Shown here: positions 1-12,100 of the stretch, piece by piece
Layout: the number at the start of each line of letters is the position of its first letter
How positions within the stretch are numbered: position 1 is the first letter of the stretch
The notes under the pieces: model-generated
Told to the model about the DNA's origin: nothing
What the model saw: the letters and a program-made list of their open reading frames with translations, nothing else
The model's database searches: none
Assembly (NCBI GenBank): GCA_001579985.1
Contig: LRSR01000042.1
Span: 1-21,979, forward strand
Reading direction: 5' to 3'
Length of the DNA stretch: 21,979 nt
Origin: Hypsibius dujardini
Lineage: Eukaryota > Tardigrada > Eutardigrada > Parachela > Hypsibiidae
Program-made: the position numbers and the translations under genes

Positions 1-96
1 CAACCAGCCAGACAACTAGCCAGCCAGACAGATGGACAGAGTAATCACCTTCCCATTCCAACAGCAACTGAATGTTATTTCCTCTTTGTCATTCAG

Positions 97-3000
97 GATC
101 TCCAAATGCTCCGGCGAGCACCCTGCGTGACATTCGTGCTCCGGTAATGTCTTTTATTCAGTCGAAAATTAGTTCTCTTCCCTCGGAGAAGAACCGACCG
201 GAAAGCGACGCTGTACCCCACGGTCTTTCACGACGAGCACGATCTGACTCCATCTACCATCACAGCCATCAGCGGTACGCGAAGAAGTTTACCCGTACCA
301 CGCATCCCTGTCCGTCGACGCAACCGATTACCGACGAATTGGCCTTCCCCAAGCTGACTTTCGTCCACGTGTGGACCGATTTCACGGGCGCGTCCACATC
401 ACGGCATAAGCCGAGCCAGTCATCCTTCCAGTTTCAAGATTGTTTTCAGAGGGCGCACTTCTGCTTTATCGCGTCTGGGCAGCAGGAACTTCGATGCGTT
501 CGTTTGAGGTACAGTGTGCATGAGTGTTTACATCTACTGAGAGGCAAAAAATAGAACGTACACCCAAAAACAGGCACAAACGTATACCTGCAAGGAGGCA
601 AACAGACCGATTGAAAGACAGACTGACAGACAGACGGCCAATAAAATGAAACAGGAACGAAATAAAAAAGGTTTCTATTCATCCGTGCAATTTCAGACAG
701 GAATTTTTGAACGACGGGGAGCACGTTCGGATTTCTGCCGACACGGTCACTGGCATTCCAGCCATCAGTGCTGTGAAGCTCTCCGATCGCAATCTAATGG
801 TTGTCCTACAGCCCTCTCACGAATTGAAAATCTACGCCGCACCAACCTTGCCTTTACTCACCATTGATCTTACCAGTACTTCTCCCGTGGAGTTTGGCAT
901 CCATTCCAGACACTTCCATCATCTGGGTACCGTCGGTCCGACCACATCCAGTCCCCAGCTGCCAAAGGGCTCCAGTCAGCTTGTCTCTAGTCCTCATCTA
1001 TCACCGGTAGTCGAGAATACTAACGCACCTGTTTCGTCGGTCAGTAAACGTATTCAATTCCTCACCCCTTGTTCGGGAAATAAATTCCTGGCGGAAACGG
1101 CGGAAGGCTCACGGTTGATCAGGATTCCGGAGAGACTGTCCAGTGAGGTGATTGATCTGTGCTTGGACGCGTTGCGGGAACATATTGATTCCGATCTGTT
1201 TGGACGGATTCTAGCGGAGTGGACCAAGTTGAGCTGCGATTTAACTACCAGGAGGAATGGCACGCTGCAAGATCGGTGGAATACGTTCTTCACAGCTCTA
1301 TTGGCTAAACTGGCATGCTCGGTGGTGCCTGCAGCGCCGCTCGATGGACGTCAGAGTGGCACGTCGGTTTGGGAAGCCATGAATGCCCGAGTGGAGTCAA
1401 ACGCAGATGGTGGGTAGCCAAACCTGTCTGTGGTCTTGTCTGTCTGCCTACATATTTGTTTGTAGATTCACTTGTCTATCCGCCTGTCTACCTGTATCGG
1501 TCTGTGTGTCTGTAATTGCTTGTCCTTGGAAATGTCTATCTGACTGATCGCTCTGACTGTTCGTTATTATGTCTCTCTGTGGATACACAGCGTCCCTTGT
1601 CTTCCTGTCTGATTTTTTTACGTCTTTCGACTGCCGGACAGACAGTGTCGTTTTCGGTTACAGGTTTCCGAATTATCGTCGATCGCAACGTGCCTTACGC
1701 CACCTACACCCCCGCCGTCCTGATGACACTCCACCTGGTGGCCGAGGAAGTTCGGCTCTGCAGTGTCTGGCAGCCGGAGCTCCAGTGTCTGTGGCCGTGG
1801 ATGAAGGCACTCGGGGACATTTGCGAGCGATCCGAGTGGTCCCGCTATTATGAAACGCTGCTCCTCGACCGTGAAGCCACTCTCCCAATCAACGTGTTGT
1901 TCAATGGAGCGAGACGCCCCGCCGGTCGTGGGAAGCGACTTCCGACAGAACCGCCGTGTCTGATAAGCGCCCTGGAAGAGACCCTTCGTGGAAAATCCCC
2001 CAAATACCCCGTTGCCGTCTGTGTCAACCCTCTCTCGAGAAAGTTCGTTAAATTGATGACTGCTGTAGCGGGTTTCAGGTTAGTGTAATCCTATTAAGAT
2101 ATTTGAATATTTAATCTGCTGCTTTAAGTTTATTTAAGTTCGAAATCGTTATTTAAGCAGGGTTATTGTTTCAGGTCAGAGGGAACAACAACAGAAGATG
2201 GGCTCAAGCTGATTATAACAGTGCTGCAAAAGGAGCAATTTTCCGAGGACGACTACCGACTCCTTCCCAAGACACTTCAGATTGCAGTTCAAGCCGTTTT
2301 CTCCGGTTTATGTGAAATTTCGGTGTTTGAAAAGCTTCCGCCCTTGATGTTCATGATTGCTGGACGCGCGGACGCGGTCAAGTGCAAGGACATTGTGGAG
2401 GGTCGTTGCGCCGGCGACTTCTGCCTGGTGGATGCACATCGAAAATTCTTGCCAAAGACACCGGAAGGCCACGATTCGGATGCCAGTAAGAAGAAAGCCC
2501 CTCCGTTGCCGCGGTCGCTGGTGACGAAGCGGTTCGCCAATGATGCGAGGGTGCGGGAGGCGGAACGGCTGCTGGTGACGTCTGATCCGGTGGTGATCCC
2601 GCTGAATGCGATGCATTCGTCGAATGAGGTGGAGTTTAGAAGGTCGCAGGAGGCGTGGTTGAAGAGTGTCGCCACGAGAACGATGGCGTTGCCGGTGGCA
2701 CGTGGGATGCTGTCGCTTGGTAAGAGCCCAAGGCCGACATACAAATATGGGAAGATTTAGATACAGTTTTAGATAGTGAGACAGGCAGGCAGATAAACAG
2801 CAGACCGCTAGACAGACAGGTAAATAGAAAGACAGACGACAGACAGACAGATAGAGGCCGATAGGTAGGTAGGCAGACCGATTGCCTGGCACCGGCAGAT
2901 AGACTACCAAAAAAATCGACAGGCAGGCAGCCAATCAAATAACAGCCTTGCTAGCTGGCGATCAGTTGCGTAGTATTTAATCGGAGGAAGACTGACCGAG

Positions 3001-6000
3001 TTACCGGATTAGATGAACCTTCTGTCTCATTGCATTTTAGGTTCGGAATACGCGTACGCAACGGAGAAGCTCACCGCACCGGATATGGTCTACGCTGGAG
3101 TGGAGCGTGGCAACACCCGCAACGTGACGTTGAAGAACGAAGACATTCCCGGTGGGTACGAGAACTGGCCGCGCTTCCACAATGGTGTCTCCACGGGACT
3201 CCGTTTGCGGCATTACCGGACCGATTCGGTCAAGTTCGACCATCACTGGTTGGCCTTCAACGCCAGTCAGCAGACGAAACGCGAGTCCGTCGACTATGCC
3301 GGCATGTTCCTGGGTATGGCGTTGAATCACCTGATCGATTCGAACACTGACCCGGTCGAACTCCATAACCTGCTGGTCCGGTTGGAGGACCCAGTTAGTA
3401 TCGCTGTGATACTTGGGATGGCCTGTGTCAAGAGGGGCTCCCAAGACAAACGGTATGATTATGTTAACTCCGTCTAACAGACAGACAGACAGACAGACAG
3501 ATATAGTTAGACAGAGAGGCGCAAACGAGGGACAGATAGACAGGCAGACAGACAAATAGACAAACAGACAGAGTAGTAGGTTGTCAGCTCAACAGACAGA
3601 CAAATATATAATTGACAATCGTATTTGCACGTAGGTACTACCGAATGATCGGTCTGCATGTCATCTCCTTCATCCCGGACTCTGGCATTGAGCTAGTCAT
3701 CCCCCAAAACATCCACGTTGCTTCTCTTCTGTCGCTCGGTCTCCTCTACCGAGGGTCTGCCAATCGCTTCATCAGCGAACGACTGCTGGCGGAGATCTGG
3801 TCCGGAAGCACCGCTGATGTCAACGGGGAAGTGAGCGGGAAAGAAGGCATGACTTCTGAGCGGGAATCAACGTCTTTGGCTGCTGCCCTCGGCCTGGGAC
3901 TGGTTTTGCTGGGTTTGGGAAATGAGAGCGTCCTTGGTCTGGCTGATTTGGCGATTCCCCGCCGGTTAAAGACTCTTATGAATGGAGGCCTGCATGGAAA
4001 GTCTAATATGCTCAATAAGAGAACCGATGGAAATGTCAACGGGTACTCACCTCCAAAGTAAGCTTCGTTTTTGCTGTACGAACCTTTTCGGCCACTGTCT
4101 GCCTGTCTGTCTGTCTGTTTGTCTGTTTGTCTGTTTGCTTGTCTCTCTGTTGTATATCATCTATCTGTCTGTACCTCGTGGAATGACACTTTTTCAACTT
4201 CGATTTACTAACCTTGCCGTCCGCAGGGCTCGTGATATGGACGAGCAGTCCATCAACACGCACATCACCGCGCCCGGCTCCATTCTCGCCCTGGCCATGA
4301 TCTTCATGAAGACCGAGCGACGCGACGTGGCGGAGTGGATGGCCATGCCGGGCACCTTACATGAATTGGACGAGATCCGACCGGACTTTCTCTTGCTTCG
4401 AGTTGTGGCTAGATCGCTGATTATGTGGAGCAGTGTGGAGGCCACCGAGAAGTGGGTCAATTCCAACTTTCCCAAGTGGATCTTGAAAAACGTCTTCCTC
4501 AGCACCGTGGAATTAGAGAAGGCCGGTCACGATGTGATCAGCATGACGCAAGCGTACTTGTACATCCTTGCCGGCTCCTGCATGTCTATTGGTATAAGGC
4601 AACTTGTTCGACATCTGAATTAACTTATTATTTGTCTGTTTGGTTATCTATTTCTCTTCGTTTATTGATACTGTCTGTTTGTCTGGCTGTTTGTCTGTCT
4701 GTCGGTTTGTCGCAGTCTGTCTGTCTATCTGTCTGTCCGTCAGTCTACCTATTCGTCTGTTTTCTGCCTGCCAGTCTATGTATCTATCAGCCTCTTTGTC
4801 TCTCTTATTCGTGCATTTGTTCGTCTGTGTATGTATTTGTTTCACTGTATGGCAGTCGATTTGTCTATTTACTGGTCTGTCACACTGTTTGTCGTTTTAT
4901 TTCTCTAACTCTCTGACTATTTAGGCCTGAAGTATGCTGGCACAGCCTCCATTCCCGCTAAGGACTTCCTCCTAAAAATATGCGCCATGGTCAACAGATG
5001 GCTGGAAGACGCCATCATCATCCGTCGCTGCAGTCAGACGCTCATCCAGACATGCCTCACTACCGTCCTCATCGCCGCGGCCAGTGTGATGGCCGGCACC
5101 GGCGATCTCGACGTGTTCCGCGTCCTCCGACATATGCACGGCCGTCCTCGAGGGGTCATCACCTACGGCCACCAGATGGGCGTGCATATGGCTATCGGAT
5201 TGCTCTTCCTCGGGTGTGGGATGTTCACCTTGGGCACGTCCAATGAGGCGCTCGCGGCCATGTTGATTGCATTCTACCCGATGTGGCCGAAGAACGCCAA
5301 CGACAACCGCTATCACCTGCAAGCCTTCCGGCATCTGTATGTGCTGGCGGTGGAAAATCGGCTGGTGACGACGCGGAGTATCTTCGATGGAAGTCCGGTC
5401 CAGACAACGGTTCGTGTGGTGTTTTCCGGCACAGAGGAAGAAAAGATTTTGATTGTAAGTACGACACTATTGTCTGACGGTCTGTATGTTATGGCAGCGA
5501 TATGATTTGGCCTCGTGTCTACTGGTTTATTCGTATGACTCTAGTGAATTAGTTCTGTGTGGCTTGTCTGTCTGCCTGCTTATTTGCCTTATTTATTTAT
5601 TCAAGTAAGGTTTCTACTTGATTGTTAGTCCTGATTTCAAATGCACTAGTACGTTATATGCCTGACTGCCTTGTCTGCAAATTGGACTGCCGACCTGCCT
5701 ATTGGCTTGTCTGTGTGATGGGTGAATGGTCTGCTCATCTGTCTCTCATTCCTTGAAATGATTTAGCTGCCTGCCTGCCCACTGCCTGCTTGCCTGACTG
5801 CCTGACTGCCTGCCTCATGGTTTGTTGATTAAAAGGAGAAGTGAACCATCTGCTTGTTGGTCGGATGGATGGTGGGACTGACCGGTTTTCATTCATTGTC
5901 GCGTCTGTCTTATGGCTCGCTTTTTTGCCTGCGTACTTTGGGATTTGTCTGTCTCTCATTTCGTTTGCTGTTCTTTCTGTCTGTTTGCCTGGTTGCCTGT

Positions 6001-6727
6001 TGTCTGTCTGTGTCGCTCCCCGCCCGGCTATTATCTTTTTATACTTACTGTTTCGTTATTCACCCCACAGACACCTTGTGTTTTGCCTGAACTGACCAAA
6101 CTGACGAGCGTCTCCATTGCCAGCGGTCGTCACTGGTTAATCTTCAACGGCTCCGAGGACGGCTGGAAAAGCCTCACCCGGCTTCTTACCGAGGAGGGCA
6201 TCGTCGTTTACCCACCCGCTGGAAATCTCCGCAAGGAACACCTTTCCCTGAAGACGGGCCTCAATGCCGCCGGCAAAGACAGTCTTCTGGCGCACTTGGA
6301 CCGTTTCATGACGCATCCCGTCAACGGTCGACCGGAGATCGTAGCCTCTGCCAAGAAGTTCCTGTGGGAATACCGCCTGTCGTGTGCGGATCGGGGAGCG
6401 GTGGGATTGTTTGAAATTGCCAGCCGGAACTGGTTGGACGACGGTGCCGGTAGCGATGAGTGCGGCAATCGTCTTCGTCAAGCAGAGAAACAGTGGATCG
6501 CATGGGTCATCTACCAGTGCGCGGTGCATGAGGAATCGGACGCTTTGATGGAGATTCTTGTGGCATCATTCGACCACGACCGCGGACACTGGGCCCACGT
6601 GGTGGCAATGTTGCAGCGCAGTTTTGCCGCGACCGGTGGTGGTGGTGGGCGTCGGCAGCCGTGGAAAGCGCGACTGCACAAGTCCAACTTTGAGAAAGCA
6701 TTTTTTAGTTTAGGTTCATCGGTCTGA
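97..6727 (+). CDS. ANAPC1: Anaphase-promoting complex subunit 1 (APC1), 5'-truncated by the window
   Basis: APC1 is the main scaffold of the APC/C, the nuclear ubiquitin ligase that targets cyclins and securin. Rebuilt exons are 97-508, 697-1409, 1664-2078, 2175-2719, 3041-3452, 3635-4057, 4227-4591, 4925-5454 and 6071-6727. All junctions are GT..AG and all phases agree, giving about 1490 residues ending at TGA 6725-6727. Human APC1 is about 1944 aa, so roughly the first 400 residues lie upstream. The order of landmarks matches the family. A Ser-rich loop leads into HVWTDF, then ELRCVRL in the N-terminal propeller. Next come RTMALPVARGM, FHNGVSTGL and a chain of proteasome/cyclosome repeats in exons 5-8 (DYAGMFLGMALN, SIAVILGMACVKRG, ASLLSLGLLYRGSA, LALAMIFMKTERRDVAEW, MAIGLLFLGCG). 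DNRYHLQAFRHLYVLA and the C-terminal domain follow. The first exon needs one base from an upstream exon. Seven of the eight introns carry CAGA/CTGT arrays. The identification is very secure; individual splice sites are inferred. Confidence 0.96.
601..639. repeat. Degenerate CAGA array, ANAPC1 intron 509-696
   Basis: Short run of CAGA/GACA units with point differences, inside a 188-nt intron. Confidence 0.7.
1423..1650. repeat. Degenerate CTGT array, ANAPC1 intron 1410-1663
   Basis: Interrupted CTGT/CTGC units fill most of this 254-nt intron. The orientation is opposite to the array in the preceding intron. Confidence 0.75.
2720..3040 (+). repeat. 321-nt ANAPC1 intron with degenerate CAGA array
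   Basis: CAGA, GGCA and TAGA variants occupy about 2778-2930. The remaining about 110 nt before the acceptor show no feature. Confidence 0.75.
3476..3602. repeat. CAGA array, ANAPC1 intron 3453-3634
   Basis: A perfect run of about six CAGA units at the left end decays into degenerate units towards the acceptor. Confidence 0.85.
4096..4173. repeat. CTGT array, ANAPC1 intron 4058-4226
   Basis: Alternating CTGT and TTGT units inside a 169-nt intron. Confidence 0.8.
4592..4924 (+). repeat. 333-nt ANAPC1 intron filled by degenerate CTGT array
   Basis: CTGT units with frequent substitutions run from about 4633 to 4913, covering almost the whole intron. Confidence 0.8.
5455..6070 (+). repeat. 616-nt ANAPC1 intron with scattered CTGT/CTGC arrays
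   Basis: This is the longest ANAPC1 intron. CTGCCTGC-type units cluster at about 5640-5820 and CTGT-type units at about 5940-6015. No gene is seen within it. Confidence 0.75.
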
Positions 6728-7654
6728 CATCCTGTGGTCTGTGAATGGTCGATTTGAACGCGTTTCTCCCGCTTTCCAAGGTTGTACTGTCTTTCGTGGC
6801 TGTTTTCATTAGATGGCGCAGCTCTAATACGAGAGTAGTGAAGAGCCCCCACGACCTGTTCTCGGAAACAAACTACCATCTTTCCGGTAGCTGACTGTAA
6901 CGGACTAGTATTAGTAACTATTGTCTCTCTGTTGGTTGTACTGTACTCGTGTATGAGCGTAACCAGAGGGATGAAGATGTTTTACTGTGCGAGCCGACAC
7001 GAACCATGTCAAGAGTGAGTCAAGAAAATGAGAAAAGGTTCATATGTTCGAGTATGATCTTACACAAGTATACGGAAGGAATGCACTAACGTAAAAAAGC
7101 ACTTAAGAACTAATAATGATGTCAGTTGCAAATTGACACTGACTGTCAGCAACACCACCTCCTACTAAGCGAAACTCAATTTTTAAACGTATTACTAAAT
7201 CACGTACAACTTTCGGCTGGTTTTTCTTGTTCGTGTACATACGCTCTTGCTTGTTTCCGATGGGGCCCACACATTTGTCGGACTTACGGGTCAAGGCCCG
7301 TCCATTGAGAGTTGAGCTCCACTGGAGAAACTTGCATATTTGAATTTTTTTTAAACTCTACTCTAAATTAATTAATATTTAAAAATGTTTTTCTGTCAAT
7401 TTTGTTACCGCTGCACGGAACCGAGCAGTCGGTTTGGTTCTTTGCTCAGTGGCTCACCTACGACGGTGAGACCTCTTTGAAACTAGCTGCAAACATGATC
7501 CGCTGGTCTTCATTTTTACCGGGATGGTCGGCCGTTTGATGTCACATCAAGTCATTCGTGTACAATTAAATCTACAGACTACAGATACGTACTTGAATTC
7601 TTTAGCGCTACTCTGACAAAAATAATACGATATACAGCATAGCATATGTTGTTC
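6728..7654. other. Convergent intergenic region between ANAPC1 and the heme peroxidase
   Basis: This stretch holds the 3' flanks of both genes. I see no supported gene and no AATAAA near either stop. A small CTCACC/GGTGAG hairpin lies at 7453-7470, and an AGATGGCGC motif at 6811-6819. It is AT-rich around 7330-7400. Confidence 0.6.
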
Positions 7655-9117
7655 TCAAACATCTGTCCATGGTTTCAAACTGACTGGTGCTATCTGATCG
7701 CAGGGTATCCGAGGGTTTCTGGGGGAGTAGAAAAGCCCATTGCAATGAGTAGTGTAGTTAGAGAATAAAGAAAAGACTGTAGAGACTCACTCATTGGACA
7801 CTGTTTCGAATACACTGGCCTGCACGGACTGCAGTCCGCTGACCGTATCACAGAGTATCCGCGAAAGACTGGACTTCCTAATCTGAGCCAATTGGGCTGG
7901 AAATTCAATGAGAACAGGTTATAAGTGCAAAACGCGGGGGACGTTATGTGTGCTCGCATATATTGGTCTTACCGTCGCTAAAAGTGGACGGCAGAGGGAG
8001 GTTGTTTTCATAGTAGAACCGGTCACCTACCCGTAACCGCCAAAACTGCTCGGAAAGGATGCAGCCAAATGTTGGTCCGACGAAACCATCGTTGACTTGC
8101 AATTCTGCAATACCGGCTGGATATAGATCAATGTCCTCCACGGAACTGTCAACCAGCATACGAATATGGTAAAGGTTCATTTCCGCATATACAGTACAAT
8201 TGTCTGTCTGTCTTTCTGTTTGTCTGTTTATCTGTCTGTTCGTCTGACTGTCTGTTTGTCTTTTTCTCAGTTTGTCTGTTTGTCTGTTTGTTTTCGAGTT
8301 TGTCAGACTATCCGTCTGTCCGTCTGTCTGTCTGTCTATCTGCTATTTGTCTTCCCATTCCTGCTTGCTTGCTCATCTCTCAGCCGGGAATGTTCATTCC
8401 AGGCGCCAATCCTTACTCGTAAACTGATGCCAGTCGGTTAGCCGTCTCATCGGGCAAAATACCCATTGCCTTTAGGTCGCCAAAGTTATCGGCTGTAGGC
8501 AATCCACACAGTTTCCGCCATTTCATCCAGCCTGTTATGCCATGATCCCTGCCGCGTTGCACGTTCAGGGCAACGAGATCCATGCCGAACAGATCGGGTG
8601 CACTGACAAAGAGCTGTTGTGAAAGGTCAGCAGTAATGCTGTTATCAATGGCCTTTCCTTGTTGCTGCGTTAGCCCGCGAATCAGCTCATCCACCGCACC
8701 ATTTTGATAGAGAAAGGCGGACTTGAAAAAAGTGTCCCGCAAACGAACACTGCCGGTTTTGACGAAATCTGCCGAGTAGCGGTCGAATTTTCCTGGCACC
8801 ATGGAGTGACCAACGCGCATGGCTGCGGTAGAGAATTCATTGATGAGGCCGGGATGAATAGATACGTTGTAGCCGGTGAAACGACCAGATGTGAGGACTC
8901 GCAATCCCATTTTGCTCACTTGGTCTTGACCCAGTAACAACGGCAGCCACTCCTGCGGTATACTTTTTTTATTATTTGAAGGTGTGACAGGATTAGAAAC
9001 GTAAACAGATAGAGAGGGGAGATCAACAAGACAAACCGATACAGCGGCAGACAAACACAAGGACAGATAGATAAGACAAACAGACAGAGGGACAGAGGGA
9101 AAGAGGGACAGACAGAC

Positions 9118-9156
<39 letters not shown>

Positions 9157-12100
9157 TAAACAGACAAGATATACCGGAGGGCTCTTAGCATACATTATAA
9201 GTAATATGCTGTAACTGGGCGGCAACGATGGCCCGTGCTTCCTGGTAGAGCTTCTCGTCATCCCAGTCCGGATTCATTCGAAGCAGTCGAGCAACAATGT
9301 TATTGTGATGTCGCATGAATACCGTATGAAGTGTTTGAAGTCCGAGCTACGAACATAAACATTAACCGCTCTTTAAATTATCTCGAGAAGCGTTCTTGCT
9401 ACAAACGTTTTTTTTTCGCGGTATGCAGGGTAAGTCAAGTACTTACCTGAACATTGCACCGATTGTCGCCTGTAAAACGTCAAACACGAAGTTTCGAGAT
9501 GAATACAGGGCTTACACCGATAGCTATACGGGTCACCGCAACTTACCTGCGTTAAAACAGGGCTTGTCTGTGGATCCGTCTACGCATGTGTTATCCTTGG
9601 AAGGTAGGAGAGTATATGTCGGGTTATTGGCAAACGGGATCCTTGACTTTAGCCTTCCTGCAGAAATTAAATTCGAGTTTATTAAACCAAAATTCTCGCA
9701 ACGATTTCAATGAGTGCTGTGTCGTACCCTGGGAAAATTCACGAAGATTCTTGACTTCCTTCGGTCGCACTCCGTAAACTGACCAACAGTGCAAATAGAT
9801 AAGTTAGCGCTATGTACCGTAAGGTAGACAGACCCAATCCAGTACCCAGCTTACTTTGACTAGCATCGATGAAGGCCGTCTGCTGATTCATCTGCTCCCT
9901 CGGTCCGAGGCGGCAACCAGGCCGGATGCCAGGGAGGCTTCTAACAAACTCCATGCAATCCTGCTGAAACCTTTTGATCAAAGAGAAAGCAGTCGTATCT
10001 GTTATACCACACCCACCCTAAGGTCAATAATGTGGGGAATGTACTTCGAATAAAAGGGATCGTTGGAGGGTATACTGATGCCTAGAGGAGAACAAACACA
10101 GTAAGACAGCTAGAGACATCCATGGAGAGAAATCGACCAAGACAAAACAGATGGAGAGACAGGCAAGCAGATAAGCAGCCAGCCAGACAGACCGACAGAC
10201 AGACAGGAAGCCAGAAAGCCAGAAAGACAGAAAGACAGATAGAAAAATAGACAGACGGACAAACAGTCAGACAGGAAGCAGACAGCATGTCAAAACCAAG
10301 CATACTGAAACATTGAGGATGAGGGTTGGCGGCGCCGCAGCACTGGGGAGCATCATCCGAAAGTTGTGCTCTTGGAGTTTGCTATACAGAAACTCCATTG
10401 TCAACGAGTTTGTTCATGTCAAATAATTATTGTTCTAATCGCACCGTAATGTCATGGTCCTGTATTAGAAAGATACAGAGCAGTGAGCAAAATCCATAGC
10501 TGATATTGTCATTGATTGGTACAAACGATTTTAAACGTACCAGAAACTGCCCAAACTGCATGAACTGCAATTAGAATAAGCCATGTATCATGTATACTGC
10601 ATACAGGCTGATTCGCTACCACATGAACACGCGATCGATTGTCAGAGGAACTGTGCGCTACTGATCATGTTCCTGTGATTCGCTTATACAATGATGATTC
10701 AGTTTAGGAAAAGTGAGCGTTCAAACAATTGGGAAAAATCAGTAAGCGACCTCATGCAGCTCTACCCAGAAAAGGTGATCATTTTATTTTCCTCGGACAA
10801 AGAAAGTATTCTTCTTGGTCAATGTAATTACTCTTCCTATGCATTTTTTTGTACTTTCCTGAACGTTTGTCGATGGCCTATTAGAAAGTATCCCTTCAGA
10901 GCCTAAATTAACCGACTGAGAGAACCAGGCCTGTCGATAACTTGACCATCCGATATTAAGAAAGGTTTTTCACATGCATTATCTCAGTATTGTTCAACTC
11001 TAGGTTCTCAACTCAGGCAAAAATCAATGCTCATTTTATGCATAATTGCACTGAAAAACTAAAAACGGGAACGATCCAACATGTTTTTGATCTGAAAGTT
11101 TTCAAAACACGTCAAAAAAGCACTTTTGGTGCCACTGTTTTTATAAAAATATTTTTCATAAATCGGTTTCCTAACCAATTTGCTTTCCAGAGGGCTCCTT
11201 GTGAAGATTATCTGTTCTGCTTTGAATCGCCGATATATATAATAAGCCGATTTTTGAAGTACGGTGATTCATTTTCGTATCATTAAATTCAGTCATGGGC
11301 TCAAAATGGCAAAAAATATCAGCCAATTTCGTCCAACTTATGTGGCCAGTGCCCTGCCTTACAGAATGAAATCGGAAACATTCCAACCAAGTATTTAGAC
11401 GCAAAACAGTTAAGCTTCATATATTCTGAAAAAATTTGACCAAAATAATGAAAACCATATTTTTAGTGATTTTGTTAATGTGTTCATGTGGTAGTGACTA
11501 GAAGTATGAACGTGTTCAATCTTTATAGGTGCTGTACCATATTAGTCCACGTAGGTGCCATCTGAATTTTGGTGGAGATTAGGGCCGAACTGACCAGTCG
11601 AGCGCTGGGAAGAGCCTTTCCACGGCTGCTCTTTCTCGGCTCCGAAATGCCTGGAAGACGAGATTATATGCGTACCTACCTGATCATAGAGATTCATTAT
11701 TCGGTGCCTCGTAATCACCATCAGCGTAATCGGCTCCAAGCAGACGAATGAAGACGGTGTTGTCCTTGCCGCGTTTCGGGAAGCAAATGTTGTTGCACTG
11801 CCCGGTGTGGCTGCGGTACTTGTCTTGTGCGCACGCCGGTTGTCGCGCCGGATTGAGAAAATCCCGGATCGGCACGACAGGTCTGCAATTGCAAACAACA
11901 GTTTAGATAGCAGATGTAAAGTTTTGAATTTAATTAGTATTTCCAACAATGACACAAAGTCTTACTGCTCCGGAATACAATCGGTCGTGGGAGCAGCTGC
12001 TACTACTGCTGGTGCTGGTGTTGGCGGTGGCGTGGATTCCTGTTGAGCCTGAGCTGCATCGACATCAGTGAGATCTTGAGGAGCTTGGACCGGAGTGGGG

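Noticed and set aside
7438-7475. Possible tRNA or small structured RNA
   Set aside because: Only a 6-bp stem is present; no cloverleaf, B box or Sm-type site is found.
7787-7792. TGA at 7787-7789 as the end of the peroxidase
   Set aside because: It overlaps a GTGAGT donor. Splicing to 7718 adds NPRIPC and a Trp-containing end typical of the family, so the real stop is at 7655-7657.
8166-9261. Long Cys/Leu/Ser/Val-rich open frames (periodic CLSV) on either strand
   Set aside because: They are translations of CTGT/CAGA arrays inside introns. The same artefact recurs at 2636-2938, 4640-4924, 12740-13012 and 19256-19497.
10691-11404. Open frames of 71-98 codons on both strands in the large peroxidase intron
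   Set aside because: No recognisable domain, AT-driven composition, and a position between two well-supported exons.
11651-11718. In-frame TGA in the peroxidase after a motif-perfect stretch, suggesting a pseudogene
   Set aside because: An earlier donor (GATG|GTGATT at 11719/11718) joins to the acceptor before 11650 and restores the YADGISEPR motif in frame. The stop is intronic.
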